From Bdellovibrionales bacterium (lineage in GTDB: Bacteria > Myxococcota > XYA12-FULL-58-9 > SYDY01), in NCBI GenBank assembly GCA_005801425.1, contig SYDY01000072.1:1-30623 (forward strand): a stretch of DNA of 30,623 bases, in the 5' to 3' direction. Shown here in pieces: positions 1 through 7,651 of the stretch (the first letter of the stretch is position 1; every line of letters begins with the position of its first letter). Position numbers and translations under genes: made by a program. A model generated the notes under the pieces. The model worked only from the letters and a program-made list of their open reading frames with translations, was not told the origin of the DNA and did no database searches.

Positions 1-90
1 AATGTTGCGTGCCATATCGACTTAGAAAAATAAAAAAACACAAAATCCTCCATTTACCTACATCTCTTCTCTTTCCAGCCAACGTAAGAA

Positions 91-831
91 ATGGTAAGCA
101 ACGCGGAGGGGTTGCGCCGGGTAGATGGCGCTTCTCAATATACATTTCGACGCAATAGCGATGACTCTGAGCGCAAGATAAGCACATCAGAAAGATTAGG
201 AAAAATCGTGCGACAATTAAATATTGATTGGCTTGCTTTGGTTGGTGCATTTCAAATGAATATGCCTGAGGTGCAATGCTACCTCTGCGTTCATGATGGC
301 CATGTTTTGAAATTGCGGCCCGGCGATCGTATGCTCGCTGTGGTTCGTGCAGAACCACAAGCTCATTTGCAAATTCCACCGGTCCCATCGATCATCCAAT
401 ACCAATGGGTGGACGATTTTATTATCGGTATTCCAGAACCTGAAACGCAAGAAGAGGCCCGTACTGCCATCAACGGCAAAGGTGCCTTTAGACGCTTCAA
501 GGACATTCTGCTGCGTTATCCTGAAGAGCGAAAACGCTGGTTTGAGTTCCGTGATGAGCGCATGCGTGAGCGTGTGATGGATTGGATCCTCGAACAAGGC
601 ATCACGCCTCTCAACGATCCGCCATGGGAAGCTGAATCGCTGTTGACCATGACGCCACACGTCGCAGCGCCCGTCAATTCATCGCAAGATATCGAAGCAT
701 TGCGCGATTTCTTAGTGGATTGGGCAGACAACAAAGCACCAAAATCAGGCCTAAGTCCCATTACGCTCGAAACACTTGCCGAAGATGTAGCCAAGCGTTT
801 CGTTCTGCGTCCGTTTTCTAAGTCAGCCTAA
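91..831 (+). CDS. UPF0158 family protein
   Basis: This 246-residue protein belongs to the uncharacterised UPF0158 family. The family hallmark is clear in the second half: FRRFKDILLRYPEERKRWFE followed by FRDERMRERVMDWILEQGI and a P-x-N-D-P-P-W-E stretch (about residues 135-178), preceded by a strand-rich part (YLCVHDGHVLKL). Family members usually begin near the segment reading LNIDWLALVGAF (residues 44-55), so the first 40 or so residues are an extension or the true start lies further in. No good ribosome binding site precedes the ATG at 91; only TAAGAA sits nearby. The C-terminal 60 residues are not recognisable. The biochemical function of the family is not known. It converges on the histone gene with 56 bases between stops, so co-regulation with it is unlikely. 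Confidence 0.85.
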   Translation: MVSNAEGLRRVDGASQYTFRRNSDDSERKISTSERLGKIVRQLNIDWLALVGAFQMNMPEVQCYLCVHDGHVLKLRPGDRMLAVVRAEPQAHLQIPPVPSIIQYQWVDDFIIGIPEPETQEEARTAINGKGAFRRFKDILLRYPEERKRWFEFRDERMRERVMDWILEQGITPLNDPPWEAESLLTMTPHVAAPVNSSQDIEALRDFLVDWADNKAPKSGLSPITLETLAEDVAKRFVLRPFSKSA

Positions 832-846
832 AAAAAGGCAACGCAA

Positions 847-870
847 GGGCGCAGCAAGCTACGCCCCTAC
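847..870. repeat. Palindromic intergenic repeat, GCCCCTAC type (copy 1)
   Basis: GGGCG at 847-851 pairs with CGCCC at 862-866, and an inner AGC/GCT extends the stem across one mismatch. The outer end reads GCCCCTAC, the same end as the repeats near 7562, 19925 and 30608. It lies between two convergent genes, where it could fold in transcripts from both sides. There is no T-run, so it is not a classical rho-independent terminator. Confidence 0.5.
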
Positions 871-887
871 GTGATGCCAATTTACAT

Positions 888-1136
888 TTACGCCATGAAA
901 TCATAGGCGCGAACGGTTTTACGGCCGTTTGCCGAAGCACGTGCAGCAGCTTGTTGGATGAGCCAATGCACCCAACCATTGAGACCCTCAAGTGCATCGC
1001 TTGCCACATTGTGGCCCGAAGCTTTGAGTGCTTCTTTGGTCTTGCTGCCTACCAGCAACATTTCAGCGCTGCTTGCGCTTTTGCTGGTTTTACGGCTGGT
1101 CTTGCCCTTTTTCGCTGCTGCTTTTTTCTTCGCCAT
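888..1136 (-). CDS. Bacterial histone-fold protein with lysine-rich N-terminal tail
   Basis: An 82-residue basic protein. Residues 1-22 are a Lys/Ala/Ser/Thr tail (KKKAAAKKGKTSRKTSK). Residues 25-82 fit a single histone fold: helix 1 around 25-39, a glycine-containing loop, a long helix 2 around 44-70 with two tryptophans (W55, W58), then the loop GRKTVR at 71-76 and a very short helix 3 ending in YDFMA. The R72/K73-T-V spacing before D79 matches the loop-2 RKT and arginine-aspartate clamp seen in bacterial histones such as Bdellovibrio Bd0055, which also end soon after this aspartate. The start is well supported: GAGGAG (1145-1150 on the complement) lies 8 bases before the ATG. It probably binds DNA as a dimer; the tail would add non-specific DNA contact. 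It is divergent from ychF. The fold assignment is by motif reading, not by search. Confidence 0.82.
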   Translation of the reverse strand: MAKKKAAAKKGKTSRKTSKSASSAEMLLVGSKTKEALKASGHNVASDALEGLNGWVHWLIQQAAARASANGRKTVRAYDFMA

Positions 1137-1154
1137 GATGAATTCTCCTCAAGT

Positions 1155-1169
1155 GGGATTTAAAATCCC
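1155..1169. promoter_or_regulatory. Palindrome upstream of the histone gene, possible operator
   Basis: GGGATTTAAAATCCC is a 7-base dyad around a single central base, 18 bases upstream of the histone ATG and 4 bases upstream of its ribosome binding site. Its place in the 5' leader would suit a repressor site or a small RNA hairpin. On the complement, TTGTTT and TACATC separated by 17 bases lie further upstream and could be the promoter. The function is inferred from position only. Confidence 0.35.
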
Positions 1170-1351
1170 GTGCCCTATGATGTAGCGCCCAAAGACGCCA
1201 CAAACAAATTCCCGCCAGCTTTTAACACATTTTAAGCGGAAATTCGTACTTTCTACAGTTAGCATACGGCCCCGACAATTTTCCTACTTATGTCCATTCA
1301 ATGCCAAAATGCCCTTCTCCACCCATCCGGCATAGGGTAGATACGCCAACC

Positions 1352-2455
1352 ATGGCCATCAACATCGGTATCGTCGGTTTGCCCAACGTAGGCAAAAGCA
1401 CTCTTTTTAACGCCTTATCGTCTGCGGGCGCAGAAAGCGCGAATTTTCCTTTTTGCACCATTGAACCCAACGTAGGGATCGTGCCCGTTCCTGATCCACG
1501 TTTGAAGGCTTTGGCGCTTATTTATGGATCCCAAGCAATTCTCCCCACAAGCATTGAAGTGGTGGACATTGCAGGTCTTGTGCGCGGTGCAGCCAAAGGC
1601 GAAGGTTTGGGCAATCAATTTCTTGGCAACATTCGCGCGGTAGACGCCGTATTGCACGTGGTACGCTGTTTTGAAGACGGCCAAGTGATCCACGTCGAAG
1701 GAAGCGTCAATCCCACCCGCGATGTGGAAACCATCGAAACTGAACTTATCTTTAAAGATCTTGATACACTTGAAAAACGCCTCACAGGCATTGTCAAATT
1801 TACAAAATCAACGGGCAAACAAGGCGACGATGCACGCGCCATGGCCGCAACCCTTGAGCAACTCAAAGCCCATTTGGAAAGCGGGAAAATGGCGCGAACG
1901 TTCGCGGGTATAGATACCCCGGAAATGCGTGAATTGTGCTTGCTTACGGCCAAACGGGTGCTGTTCGTGGCCAACGTAGGTGAATCCCACGCCGCCGATC
2001 CATCCAGTAATAATTTCTACAAAGAATTGGTAAAAATTGCAGAAACCCGCGGCGCTGACGTCGTTCACATTTGCGCATCCATCGAAGCGGAAATCAGTGA
2101 ATTGCCCGAGGCAGACCGCACCGACTTTTTAGCAACCGTCGGACTTTCTGAACCAGGCTTAAATCGCGTCGTGCGTGCAGCCTATCATACGCTTGATTTG
2201 ATAACCTACCTCACCGCAGGTCCCAAAGAAACGCGTGCATGGACGATCACACGCGGAACCTTGGCACCGGGCGCCGCGGGCGTGATCCATACCGATTTTG
2301 AACGCGGTTTCATTCGAGCCGAAGTCATGAACTGGGAAGATCTCGTAACGCTAAAATCCGAAGCTGCCGTGAAACAAGCAGGAAAAATGCGCGTTGAAGG
2401 CAAAACCTATGAAGTCAAAGATGGTGATGTGATGCACTTTCGATTTAACGTTTAG
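1352..2455 (+). CDS. ychF: Redox-regulated ATPase/GTP-binding protein YchF
   Basis: A 367-residue Obg-family P-loop protein; E. coli YchF is 363 residues. The G1 motif GLPNVGKS lies at 9-16, followed by the G3 region DIAGLVRGAAKGEGLGNQFL. The usual NKxD specificity motif is replaced by NVGE (in LFVANVGE), the hallmark of YchF, whose members prefer ATP over GTP. A coiled-coil insertion sits in the middle. The C-terminal TGS domain includes FERGFIRAEVMNWEDL and ends in MHFRFNV. The family binds ribosomes and is linked to translation and stress responses. I chose the ATG at 1352 because MAINIGIVGLPNVGKS is the normal family start; an in-frame ATG at 1301 would add 17 residues that do not fit. 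No strong ribosome binding site is visible. Its stop overlaps by 4 bases the stop of the convergent gene. Confidence 0.96.
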   Translation: MAINIGIVGLPNVGKSTLFNALSSAGAESANFPFCTIEPNVGIVPVPDPRLKALALIYGSQAILPTSIEVVDIAGLVRGAAKGEGLGNQFLGNIRAVDAVLHVVRCFEDGQVIHVEGSVNPTRDVETIETELIFKDLDTLEKRLTGIVKFTKSTGKQGDDARAMAATLEQLKAHLESGKMARTFAGIDTPEMRELCLLTAKRVLFVANVGESHAADPSSNNFYKELVKIAETRGADVVHICASIEAEISELPEADRTDFLATVGLSEPGLNRVVRAAYHTLDLITYLTAGPKETRAWTITRGTLAPGAAGVIHTDFERGFIRAEVMNWEDLVTLKSEAAVKQAGKMRVEGKTYEVKDGDVMHFRFNV

Positions 2456-3435
2456 CCGGAAGACTTTCCATTCTCCAGACCATGCACTTTCTTGGCCAAT
2501 TGCCAGAAGCGTAATTCCAATGCTTCCATTCTTTCTTTTTGTTCTGCCCAGCCAGCATTCGCTTGCTGCAATTGCATACGGGTTTCATGCAATTGTGTAT
2601 CGAGCATTGAAACTTGCGCTTCAAGTGTAACAACACGATCACGCAGAACATGCGCGGGTTCTTCGCTGATTGCAGGTGTCAAACGCTGCGGTGCAGTCTT
2701 TGGAACCATACGTTCCAAGTTGATTGCACCAGGCTGGAACCTGTATCCCTGCGCAAGAGCATCGTCAGAAAGTTTCAATGAAATCATTTTATTATTGAAT
2801 TCATCAAGAGTCACACGACGACTGAGTTGATAAGATGCAACTTGTCGAATGAAAGACTCATAATTTGCAATTTTGGCATTAAGAGTCTTTACGGAACGTG
2901 TGCGAAAATCAGACTCAGACCATTTCAATTCCCAAGCCTTGTTAGCGCCGGTTGGCGCAATCCAAATTGCAGTCCCAGCAACAACAGCTTCCGAGATTAT
3001 TGCGTTGAGATTGGTTTCAAATTTGGTCAGATCTTTTTTCGCGCGTCGTGTCGGACCTGGCGCAGGATTTTGTGCGTAGGGAGCCGATATCGCTGCGTCA
3101 GGAAGAATTGGACTCCCTCCAGATAGGCTAAAAACAGATGGAGTATAAACAGAGGGGTTTATATCCCCAAAATTGGGCACAGGAGGCAAAGTTGAGAGAT
3201 CCGGTGCATCCAAAAACGTAGGGGAAAAAATAAAATCAGACAAGAAGTCCTCTGGAGCTGCATGAGCAGCAGAAGACAATGAACCCTGTAAGTTTGCAGG
3301 AGCAGTATAAGACGGATTGGATGAACCCTGTAAGTTTGCTGGAGCAGCATAAGACGGATTGGATGAACTCTGTAAATTTGCTGCAGCAGCATAAGACGGA
3401 TTGGATGACATAGGAAACCGTACATGATGACTCAT
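2452..3435 (-). CDS. Unrecognised protein with tandem NPSY repeats and C-terminal coiled coil
   Basis: A 327-residue protein I do not recognise. Residues 10-51 are three 14-residue tandem repeats (SSNPSYAAPANLQG and variants). A Pro/Ser-rich low-complexity stretch follows to about 130, including SVYTPSVFSLSGGSP. A compact basic and helical part spans about 133-240 (RRAKKDLTKFETNLNAIISE onward). The end (about 265-320) has heptad-like LEAQVSMLDTQLHETRMQLQ, a probable coiled coil. No signal peptide or membrane helix is seen. The start is supported by AAGGA 8 bases before the ATG; a second ATG at codon 9 is possible. The Ser/Pro-rich N-terminus resembles those of the genes at 21568, 22698 and 24265, so it may belong to the same set of putative effectors. 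It converges on ychF with overlapping stop codons and is divergent from the RBR-like gene. Confidence 0.75.
   Translation of the reverse strand: MSHHVRFPMSSNPSYAAAANLQSSSNPSYAAPANLQGSSNPSYTAPANLQGSLSSAAHAAPEDFLSDFIFSPTFLDAPDLSTLPPVPNFGDINPSVYTPSVFSLSGGSPILPDAAISAPYAQNPAPGPTRRAKKDLTKFETNLNAIISEAVVAGTAIWIAPTGANKAWELKWSESDFRTRSVKTLNAKIANYESFIRQVASYQLSRRVTLDEFNNKMISLKLSDDALAQGYRFQPGAINLERMVPKTAPQRLTPAISEEPAHVLRDRVVTLEAQVSMLDTQLHETRMQLQQANAGWAEQKERMEALELRFWQLAKKVHGLENGKSSG
3281..3406 (-). repeat. Three tandem 42-bp coding repeats
   Basis: Three adjacent 42-base units (3281-3322, 3323-3364, 3365-3406) differ at only a few bases and keep the reading frame, giving three 14-residue NPSY repeats near the N-terminus of the protein. 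Units 1 and 2 are closest; unit 3 carries the most changes. Such in-frame repeats expand and contract by slippage or recombination, so copy number may vary between strains. Confidence 0.95.
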
Positions 3436-3494
3436 ATTTTATTCCTTGCGATGCGAATTCAATGCACGTGCGTAGAAGCTATACCCACATTTTG

Positions 3495-3523
3495 TGAATA
3501 AAACTGATTATTATGTGTGACAA
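3495..3523 (-). promoter_or_regulatory. Candidate promoter for the NPSY-repeat gene
   Basis: On the minus strand TTGTCA (3518-3523) and TATTCA (3495-3500) are separated by exactly 17 bases, a sigma-70-like arrangement about 60 bases upstream of the ATG at 3435. Read by eye only. Confidence 0.35.
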
Positions 3524-3588
3524 TCAAACTATCAACAAAAGACCTACAATGACGCACATAGAAGACACGCGAACCATACGGATGGGAA

Positions 3589-3597
3589 TGTTATCAT
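3589..3597 (+). promoter_or_regulatory. Candidate extended -10 for leaderless RBR-like gene
   Basis: TGTTATCAT combines the TGn extension with the -10-like hexamer TATCAT at 3592-3597. It ends 7 bases before the ATG at 3605, so transcription would start at or next to the start codon. No Shine-Dalgarno sequence is present. No convincing -35 element is seen. Confidence 0.4.
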
Positions 3598-3604
3598 ATG
3601 GGAC

Positions 3605-6600
3605 ATGACATCTCGGACGATCCATATACGAGACCAGTTCGCGCTCACCCTGAAGCCTGCGGCCACGAACGAAAACAGCGAAGAAATCCGCATCGAGTGG
3701 CCTGACCGGCCTAACTCTGTGTACAGCACAAAAACATCACTCCGTCTTCCCAATGGCATCGATCTTCCACGTATCAAAAACAGAAGTATCGGCATCACGA
3801 GAGCGTTCGATCTGGTCGTCCCACTGCAACAGCCTATGGGCGCAGATCCAGCGGTTACCACGTATGGTGTTTTCCATTTAGAAAACAACCGATGGAACAA
3901 GGTTTCCGAGTATGCTGTTCCTGCGATGGCGGAACATCGCCTGCTTTGCGATGGACGGATATTGGTGAGACCTGCTTCACATCACGCACCCACGTCATTG
4001 CCCGGAAAAACAAAACAGCGTGCATGGCCTGAACGGCATCGCGTGCAAGTCTGGACATACAAAGAAAATGCCGCGTGGGTGCGCTCTCAAAAACTACCTG
4101 GATCATCGAAAGCCGAAATAGGGAACTTTCTGACGTACGATGATGGTTCCATCGAATACTATGCACCAGAACAGACGACCGCACTTCGCGGATGGCACCT
4201 CACCCGACAAAAGTGTGACGACTATCGGGCTCTGAATATCCCTGACACGTTGTTTGCCGCGCCTGCCAATGACAAACAACAGATGGACGACCATTTAGAA
4301 TCGTTGATGCGCGACTGGTTCGAAAATCTCCCATTGCCCAAACCCTTGTCCCATCAACATGTGACACTATGCCTTGATGCATTGTCTCTTTATAAACGCA
4401 CGAATGATTGGGCTCTGGTCAATCTTTTTTTATTGGAGCATCCCGATCTAAGTATGGTTTATAGAAGTCATATTTTATCATCCATGCGAATCCAAGATAA
4501 CGTGGATGCACTCACTGATGAAGGCATACGCAAAGCATTCCTACGCTGCCAAACCATCGCGGATTATCATTTTCAAGGAAAAGAAATTTCGGAAGACATT
4601 TTTCGTTCTGCGCGCCATCAACTGATGGTTGCTATTTCGGATTTCGTGGCAACACACCAAGACAAAGAAGGGAAAACGCATACACTAAGTATTCTAAAAT
4701 CCTTGATCGATATGATTTCTTGCCATTTCCCTGGCAAAACGTTTGAGAAAACGAAAAACGATCTTCTCCATATTTTCGTGGAAGTGACCGAACGCATTTT
4801 CGAGGTACAAAACCCAGAGGAAACCGCAGAGCAAGAGCGAGGAAAACTCAATTTTATGGGATTTTGGTACAACACGTTGCAAAGTCTAGGGCTGGCCAGC
4901 AGTGTTCAAAATCGTCTTCATATCGAGGGTCAACACCAAAGCATGCCCGATGCCATCATCAACAGAGCACATCATTTTGTTCATTCGTTAGGTCAAGCCA
5001 CGCTGCATGACAGAATCCATTTTGAAAAACAGTATTTCAAATGGTGCCAAAATTGCTTTGATAACACCCCGCTTTATCATCAACTTATCGAAACATTTTA
5101 CGCAGACATGCAGCCCTATGTGTCAGCATCCAATGATCCCGAAACAGCAAGAAATGAAACAGTTGAATTCGTCCGGTATGTTCTTGATTCGAAAAGTATT
5201 ATCAACGACTATGAAAAGTACAAAAAGACATTGGAACAAACGATTTCAAGAACCCTACATCTTTGGTCTGAACAACAAAAAGAAGCCTTGCGCGCAGGCA
5301 ACATTTCTGTGCTCGATCTATTTTTTCATGGGCACATTTTCTATCGTGACGTGCAATCGGCATTGCACGCATCCAACAAAACGTGGGGACGCGATGAACT
5401 CAATGCCATCATGGGAGAATTGAAACCCCTACTGCAAAATACGCAGCATGATGATGCTCGACTCAATCTCACAATATCGAGACCCTGGTTGAAGGTGGGT
5501 GAGTCCCCAAAACCTCTGGCTGACATACGCTTTGTGTGCCGTGCCATGCCAGAACCTGAATTTAAGCATTTTCGCAAAGCGTGCTGGAACGCTATTGCAC
5601 GAGATATTCCTGCAATGGCAAAGGATATCATTCAATCAGCGCAAGCCTCTCGAAATAGCGCACCATCGATTGATGTATTTTATCCATTCCTACTCAATAA
5701 TGTGCAAGCATGGCCAGGTGAACACCATCACGACGAACGCAATATGTTGTTCGGTTGCATCATTGATGCCACCGATTTTCGTTCTCCAAAAGCCATGAAA
5801 GCTGCAGGGCCCGTTGAAGCATGGGAATGCGAGATATGTTTTGAAGATAAAACGCCCGACACGATTCAATTTGATTGCGATTACACGGCCAAAGGCAAGA
5901 ATATTCTATGCTGTGAAGCATGTGCTTGGGAGAGTATCGGAAAAGACGGAGAAGACATTGTCTGGATGGTCAATCATCAAACAGGCCAAGAGATGTCGAT
6001 GGTCGATTATGCAGAACACGCCATACCCATTCCACGTTTGATTCAACTTGCAGGGCTTCGGGGCCGCTTTCTCATCGATACCATGATGCAAGGGAAATCG
6101 TTTGAACACTGCCTCGATTTGGGCTGCAAAGGCGGCGCTGTGATCACCCATGTTGAGGCTTCACGCCCTGAAACCACAGAGGCGCATCGCGAACTTCTTT
6201 TGGAACAAGCGCGTCAAGAAACATTGTGTTGCGTTTGCAGCAGTCCCATGGCCGTAAGGACCAGCGAAGAAAAACGACGTGCTGAGTTTTCATTGCAAGT
6301 ACAAAAGCGCGTTGTTGGATTATTGGGCGGCAGTCGCAATGGGGGAGACATCACACGTGAATGTCCAACATGTGCCCATGCCGATGAGAAAAGTCCGGCA
6401 TGCTCCACGGTGGCGGGTGGATGCCCCTCCTGCAAGCAGCCCTGGGATTGGAATTTAGGAGCAGTCCGTAACATGCATGATTTTTTTACCGAAGGGCAGC
6501 CCATCCAAGCGTATACCTTAAGCCAAGAGGCACTTAAAAAATCACCTCTAGGGATCATCGGTCTCATCACCCAACCCGGTCTGCAAAGTGCTGCAGCGCA

Positions 6601-6796
6601 GAGGCATATTATTGAAGCACTTGGGCTGGATATCGATGTGGATGTGGTACACCGCAATGGGCTCTATTCGATTCCCCCTGCACGCCGAAAAGATGTCATG
6701 GAAAAAGCAGAAAAGCATGTGGTACTTTTATTGGAACGACACTGGGCCAAAGAAAAGAAACGCAATGTTGAAGTGGTTGGTGAGAGCGATGCGTGA
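3605..6796 (+). CDS. Large protein with C-terminal RBR-type (RING-between-RING) E3 ligase-like module
   Basis: A 1063-residue protein. Residues 1-215 look beta-rich and 235-735 mainly helical; I recognise neither. Residues 742-952 are cysteine-rich in the order of an RBR ubiquitin ligase. RING1-like: C742-x2-C745, then FDC at 756-758 and C769/C770-x2-C773. IBR-like: HCLDLGCKGG (C836, C841) and C875/C876-x-C878. RING2-like: C920-P-T-C923, EK at 928-929, C933, then C940-x2-C943 and WDW. In parkin-type RING2 the catalytic cysteine lies 10 residues after the second cysteine, just past an EK pair; here C933 does exactly that. Departures: the histidine two after the catalytic cysteine is T935, the second RING1 zinc pair is absent, and the last RING2 ligands are missing. 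A role as a host-directed ligase is inferred. It has no Shine-Dalgarno site, signal peptide or membrane helix. Confidence 0.8.
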   Translation: MTSRTIHIRDQFALTLKPAATNENSEEIRIEWPDRPNSVYSTKTSLRLPNGIDLPRIKNRSIGITRAFDLVVPLQQPMGADPAVTTYGVFHLENNRWNKVSEYAVPAMAEHRLLCDGRILVRPASHHAPTSLPGKTKQRAWPERHRVQVWTYKENAAWVRSQKLPGSSKAEIGNFLTYDDGSIEYYAPEQTTALRGWHLTRQKCDDYRALNIPDTLFAAPANDKQQMDDHLESLMRDWFENLPLPKPLSHQHVTLCLDALSLYKRTNDWALVNLFLLEHPDLSMVYRSHILSSMRIQDNVDALTDEGIRKAFLRCQTIADYHFQGKEISEDIFRSARHQLMVAISDFVATHQDKEGKTHTLSILKSLIDMISCHFPGKTFEKTKNDLLHIFVEVTERIFEVQNPEETAEQERGKLNFMGFWYNTLQSLGLASSVQNRLHIEGQHQSMPDAIINRAHHFVHSLGQATLHDRIHFEKQYFKWCQNCFDNTPLYHQLIETFYADMQPYVSASNDPETARNETVEFVRYVLDSKSIINDYEKYKKTLEQTISRTLHLWSEQQKEALRAGNISVLDLFFHGHIFYRDVQSALHASNKTWGRDELNAIMGELKPLLQNTQHDDARLNLTISRPWLKVGESPKPLADIRFVCRAMPEPEFKHFRKACWNAIARDIPAMAKDIIQSAQASRNSAPSIDVFYPFLLNNVQAWPGEHHHDERNMLFGCIIDATDFRSPKAMKAAGPVEAWECEICFEDKTPDTIQFDCDYTAKGKNILCCEACAWESIGKDGEDIVWMVNHQTGQEMSMVDYAEHAIPIPRLIQLAGLRGRFLIDTMMQGKSFEHCLDLGCKGGAVITHVEASRPETTEAHRELLLEQARQETLCCVCSSPMAVRTSEEKRRAEFSLQVQKRVVGLLGGSRNGGDITRECPTCAHADEKSPACSTVAGGCPSCKQPWDWNLGAVRNMHDFFTEGQPIQAYTLSQEALKKSPLGIIGLITQPGLQSAAAQRHIIEALGLDIDVDVVHRNGLYSIPPARRKDVMEKAEKHVVLLLERHWAKEKKRNVEVVGESDA

Positions 6797-6812
6797 TTTT
6801 TTTTGAAAAAAG

Positions 6813-6821
6813 TGATATACT
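6813..6821 (+). promoter_or_regulatory. Candidate extended -10 for leaderless MORN-repeat gene
   Basis: TGATATACT is an extended -10 (TGn plus TATACT). It ends 6 bases before the GTG start at 6828, which would make the GTG the transcription start. The sequence just before the GTG has no Shine-Dalgarno match. Confidence 0.4.
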
Positions 6822-6827
6822 TCCCAG

Positions 6828-7544
6828 GTGATTATCCTCATCGCCCAATTGTTCTTAGGTATTGCCTGCCCCAGCGGGTCACTTCCACAACAATCTACGT
6901 TTGACGACATTCGTACCGAGTGGTGCGAGCGCGTCGTCAACAGCGAGGTGGTTCGTGATGGACCTACCGAACGCTATAATCTAAGCAGCAAGTCATTGGC
7001 AGAACGTGGCCTTTATCGTCTAGGAAAAGCCCATGGGGTTTGGGAAGCATGGTACCCCAGCAAAAAGTTTCAATCCCGAACAACATTCGTCAATGGGATC
7101 CGCAGCGGCCCGTATACGCAATGGCATGAAAACGGAAACAAGGCCGAAGAAGGACGATTTTTAAATGGGCAACCCGATGGCCCATGGAAAACATGGTACG
7201 AAAGCGGCAAACCCGAAACCACCACCACGTTTGTCAAAGGCAAGGAAAACGGCCAACGCACCGTGTGGCACGAAACAGGGATCCGCAAAGAACATGGGAA
7301 AGTGATCATGGGAAAACAAGTGGGCCTATGGAACACGTGGTATGAATCGGGCCTTCCGCAAACCACGGGCGCATACGACCATGGCCTTAAAGAAGGCATC
7401 TGGACCCACTACTTTGAAAACGGCACCAAATCCGGCGAATTTGAATTTACCCAAGGACGCATCACGCGTACCATCCAAGCACCCAACGTGATGGGCGAAG
7501 GCAACACGACGGATTATAAAAATTTTGGGAAGGCGTTGGAGTAA
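6828..7544 (+). CDS. MORN_2-type (YwqK-like) repeat protein, probably exported
   Basis: A 238-residue protein starting at GTG. Residues 1-14 are hydrophobic (MIILIAQLFLGIAC) and could be a signal peptide; the C at 14 follows a poor lipobox (GIAC), so lipoprotein status is uncertain. From about residue 60 there are six or so repeats of 22-23 residues of the kind G-x-W-x-x-W-Y-E-S-G...F-x-x-G-x-x-x-G (for example GPWKTWYESGKPETTTTFVK). This is the MORN_2 repeat of YwqK-family proteins, forming a flat beta structure of repeated hairpins. YwqK is called an antitoxin component in databases, but repeats alone do not show a toxin partner here. The gene follows the RBR-like gene by 31 bases but seems to have its own promoter. 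A hairpin repeat follows it. Confidence 0.8.
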   Translation: MIILIAQLFLGIACPSGSLPQQSTFDDIRTEWCERVVNSEVVRDGPTERYNLSSKSLAERGLYRLGKAHGVWEAWYPSKKFQSRTTFVNGIRSGPYTQWHENGNKAEEGRFLNGQPDGPWKTWYESGKPETTTTFVKGKENGQRTVWHETGIRKEHGKVIMGKQVGLWNTWYESGLPQTTGAYDHGLKEGIWTHYFENGTKSGEFEFTQGRITRTIQAPNVMGEGNTTDYKNFGKALE

Positions 7545-7561
7545 CGAATACAGATTTTATT

Positions 7562-7626
7562 GTAGGGGCAGACCCCCGTGTCTGCCCTAATCACGAACAA
7601 GGGCGGACACGGGGGTCCGCCCCTAC
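7562..7626. repeat. Paired palindromic repeat, GTAGGGGC...GCCCCTAC (copy 2)
   Basis: A 27-base arm (7562-7588) is matched by its inverted copy (7600-7626) with two mismatches and an 11-base spacer. Each arm is also a hairpin on its own: GGGCAGAC/GTCTGCCC on the left and GGGCGGAC/GTCCGCCC on the right, each with a 6-base loop. It fills the gap between two convergent genes and may stop or stabilise both transcripts. The layout resembles paired REP elements. Confidence 0.9.
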
Positions 7627-7651
7627 GATCTTGAATGAATTGAAACAACGC

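Noticed and set aside
217-660. 147-codon minus-strand frame inside the UPF0158 gene
   Set aside because: The plus-strand frame carries the conserved UPF0158 motif; the minus frame has no recognisable feature or ribosome binding site.
1301-1351. Upstream ATG as the ychF start
   Set aside because: It would add 17 residues before a canonical YchF start and has no supporting ribosome binding site.
3281-3406. Regularly spaced 42-base repeats as a CRISPR array
   Set aside because: The units are directly adjacent with no unique spacers and keep an open reading frame, so they are coding tandem repeats.
6828-7544. YwqK-like repeats taken as evidence for a toxin-antitoxin pair
   Set aside because: The repeat type is widespread; no small partner gene lies next to it and a probable signal peptide argues for export.
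7562-7626. Double hairpin read as ends of an insertion sequence
   Set aside because: There is no transposase gene or target duplication; the element is too short and the same ends recur as stand-alone palindromes.
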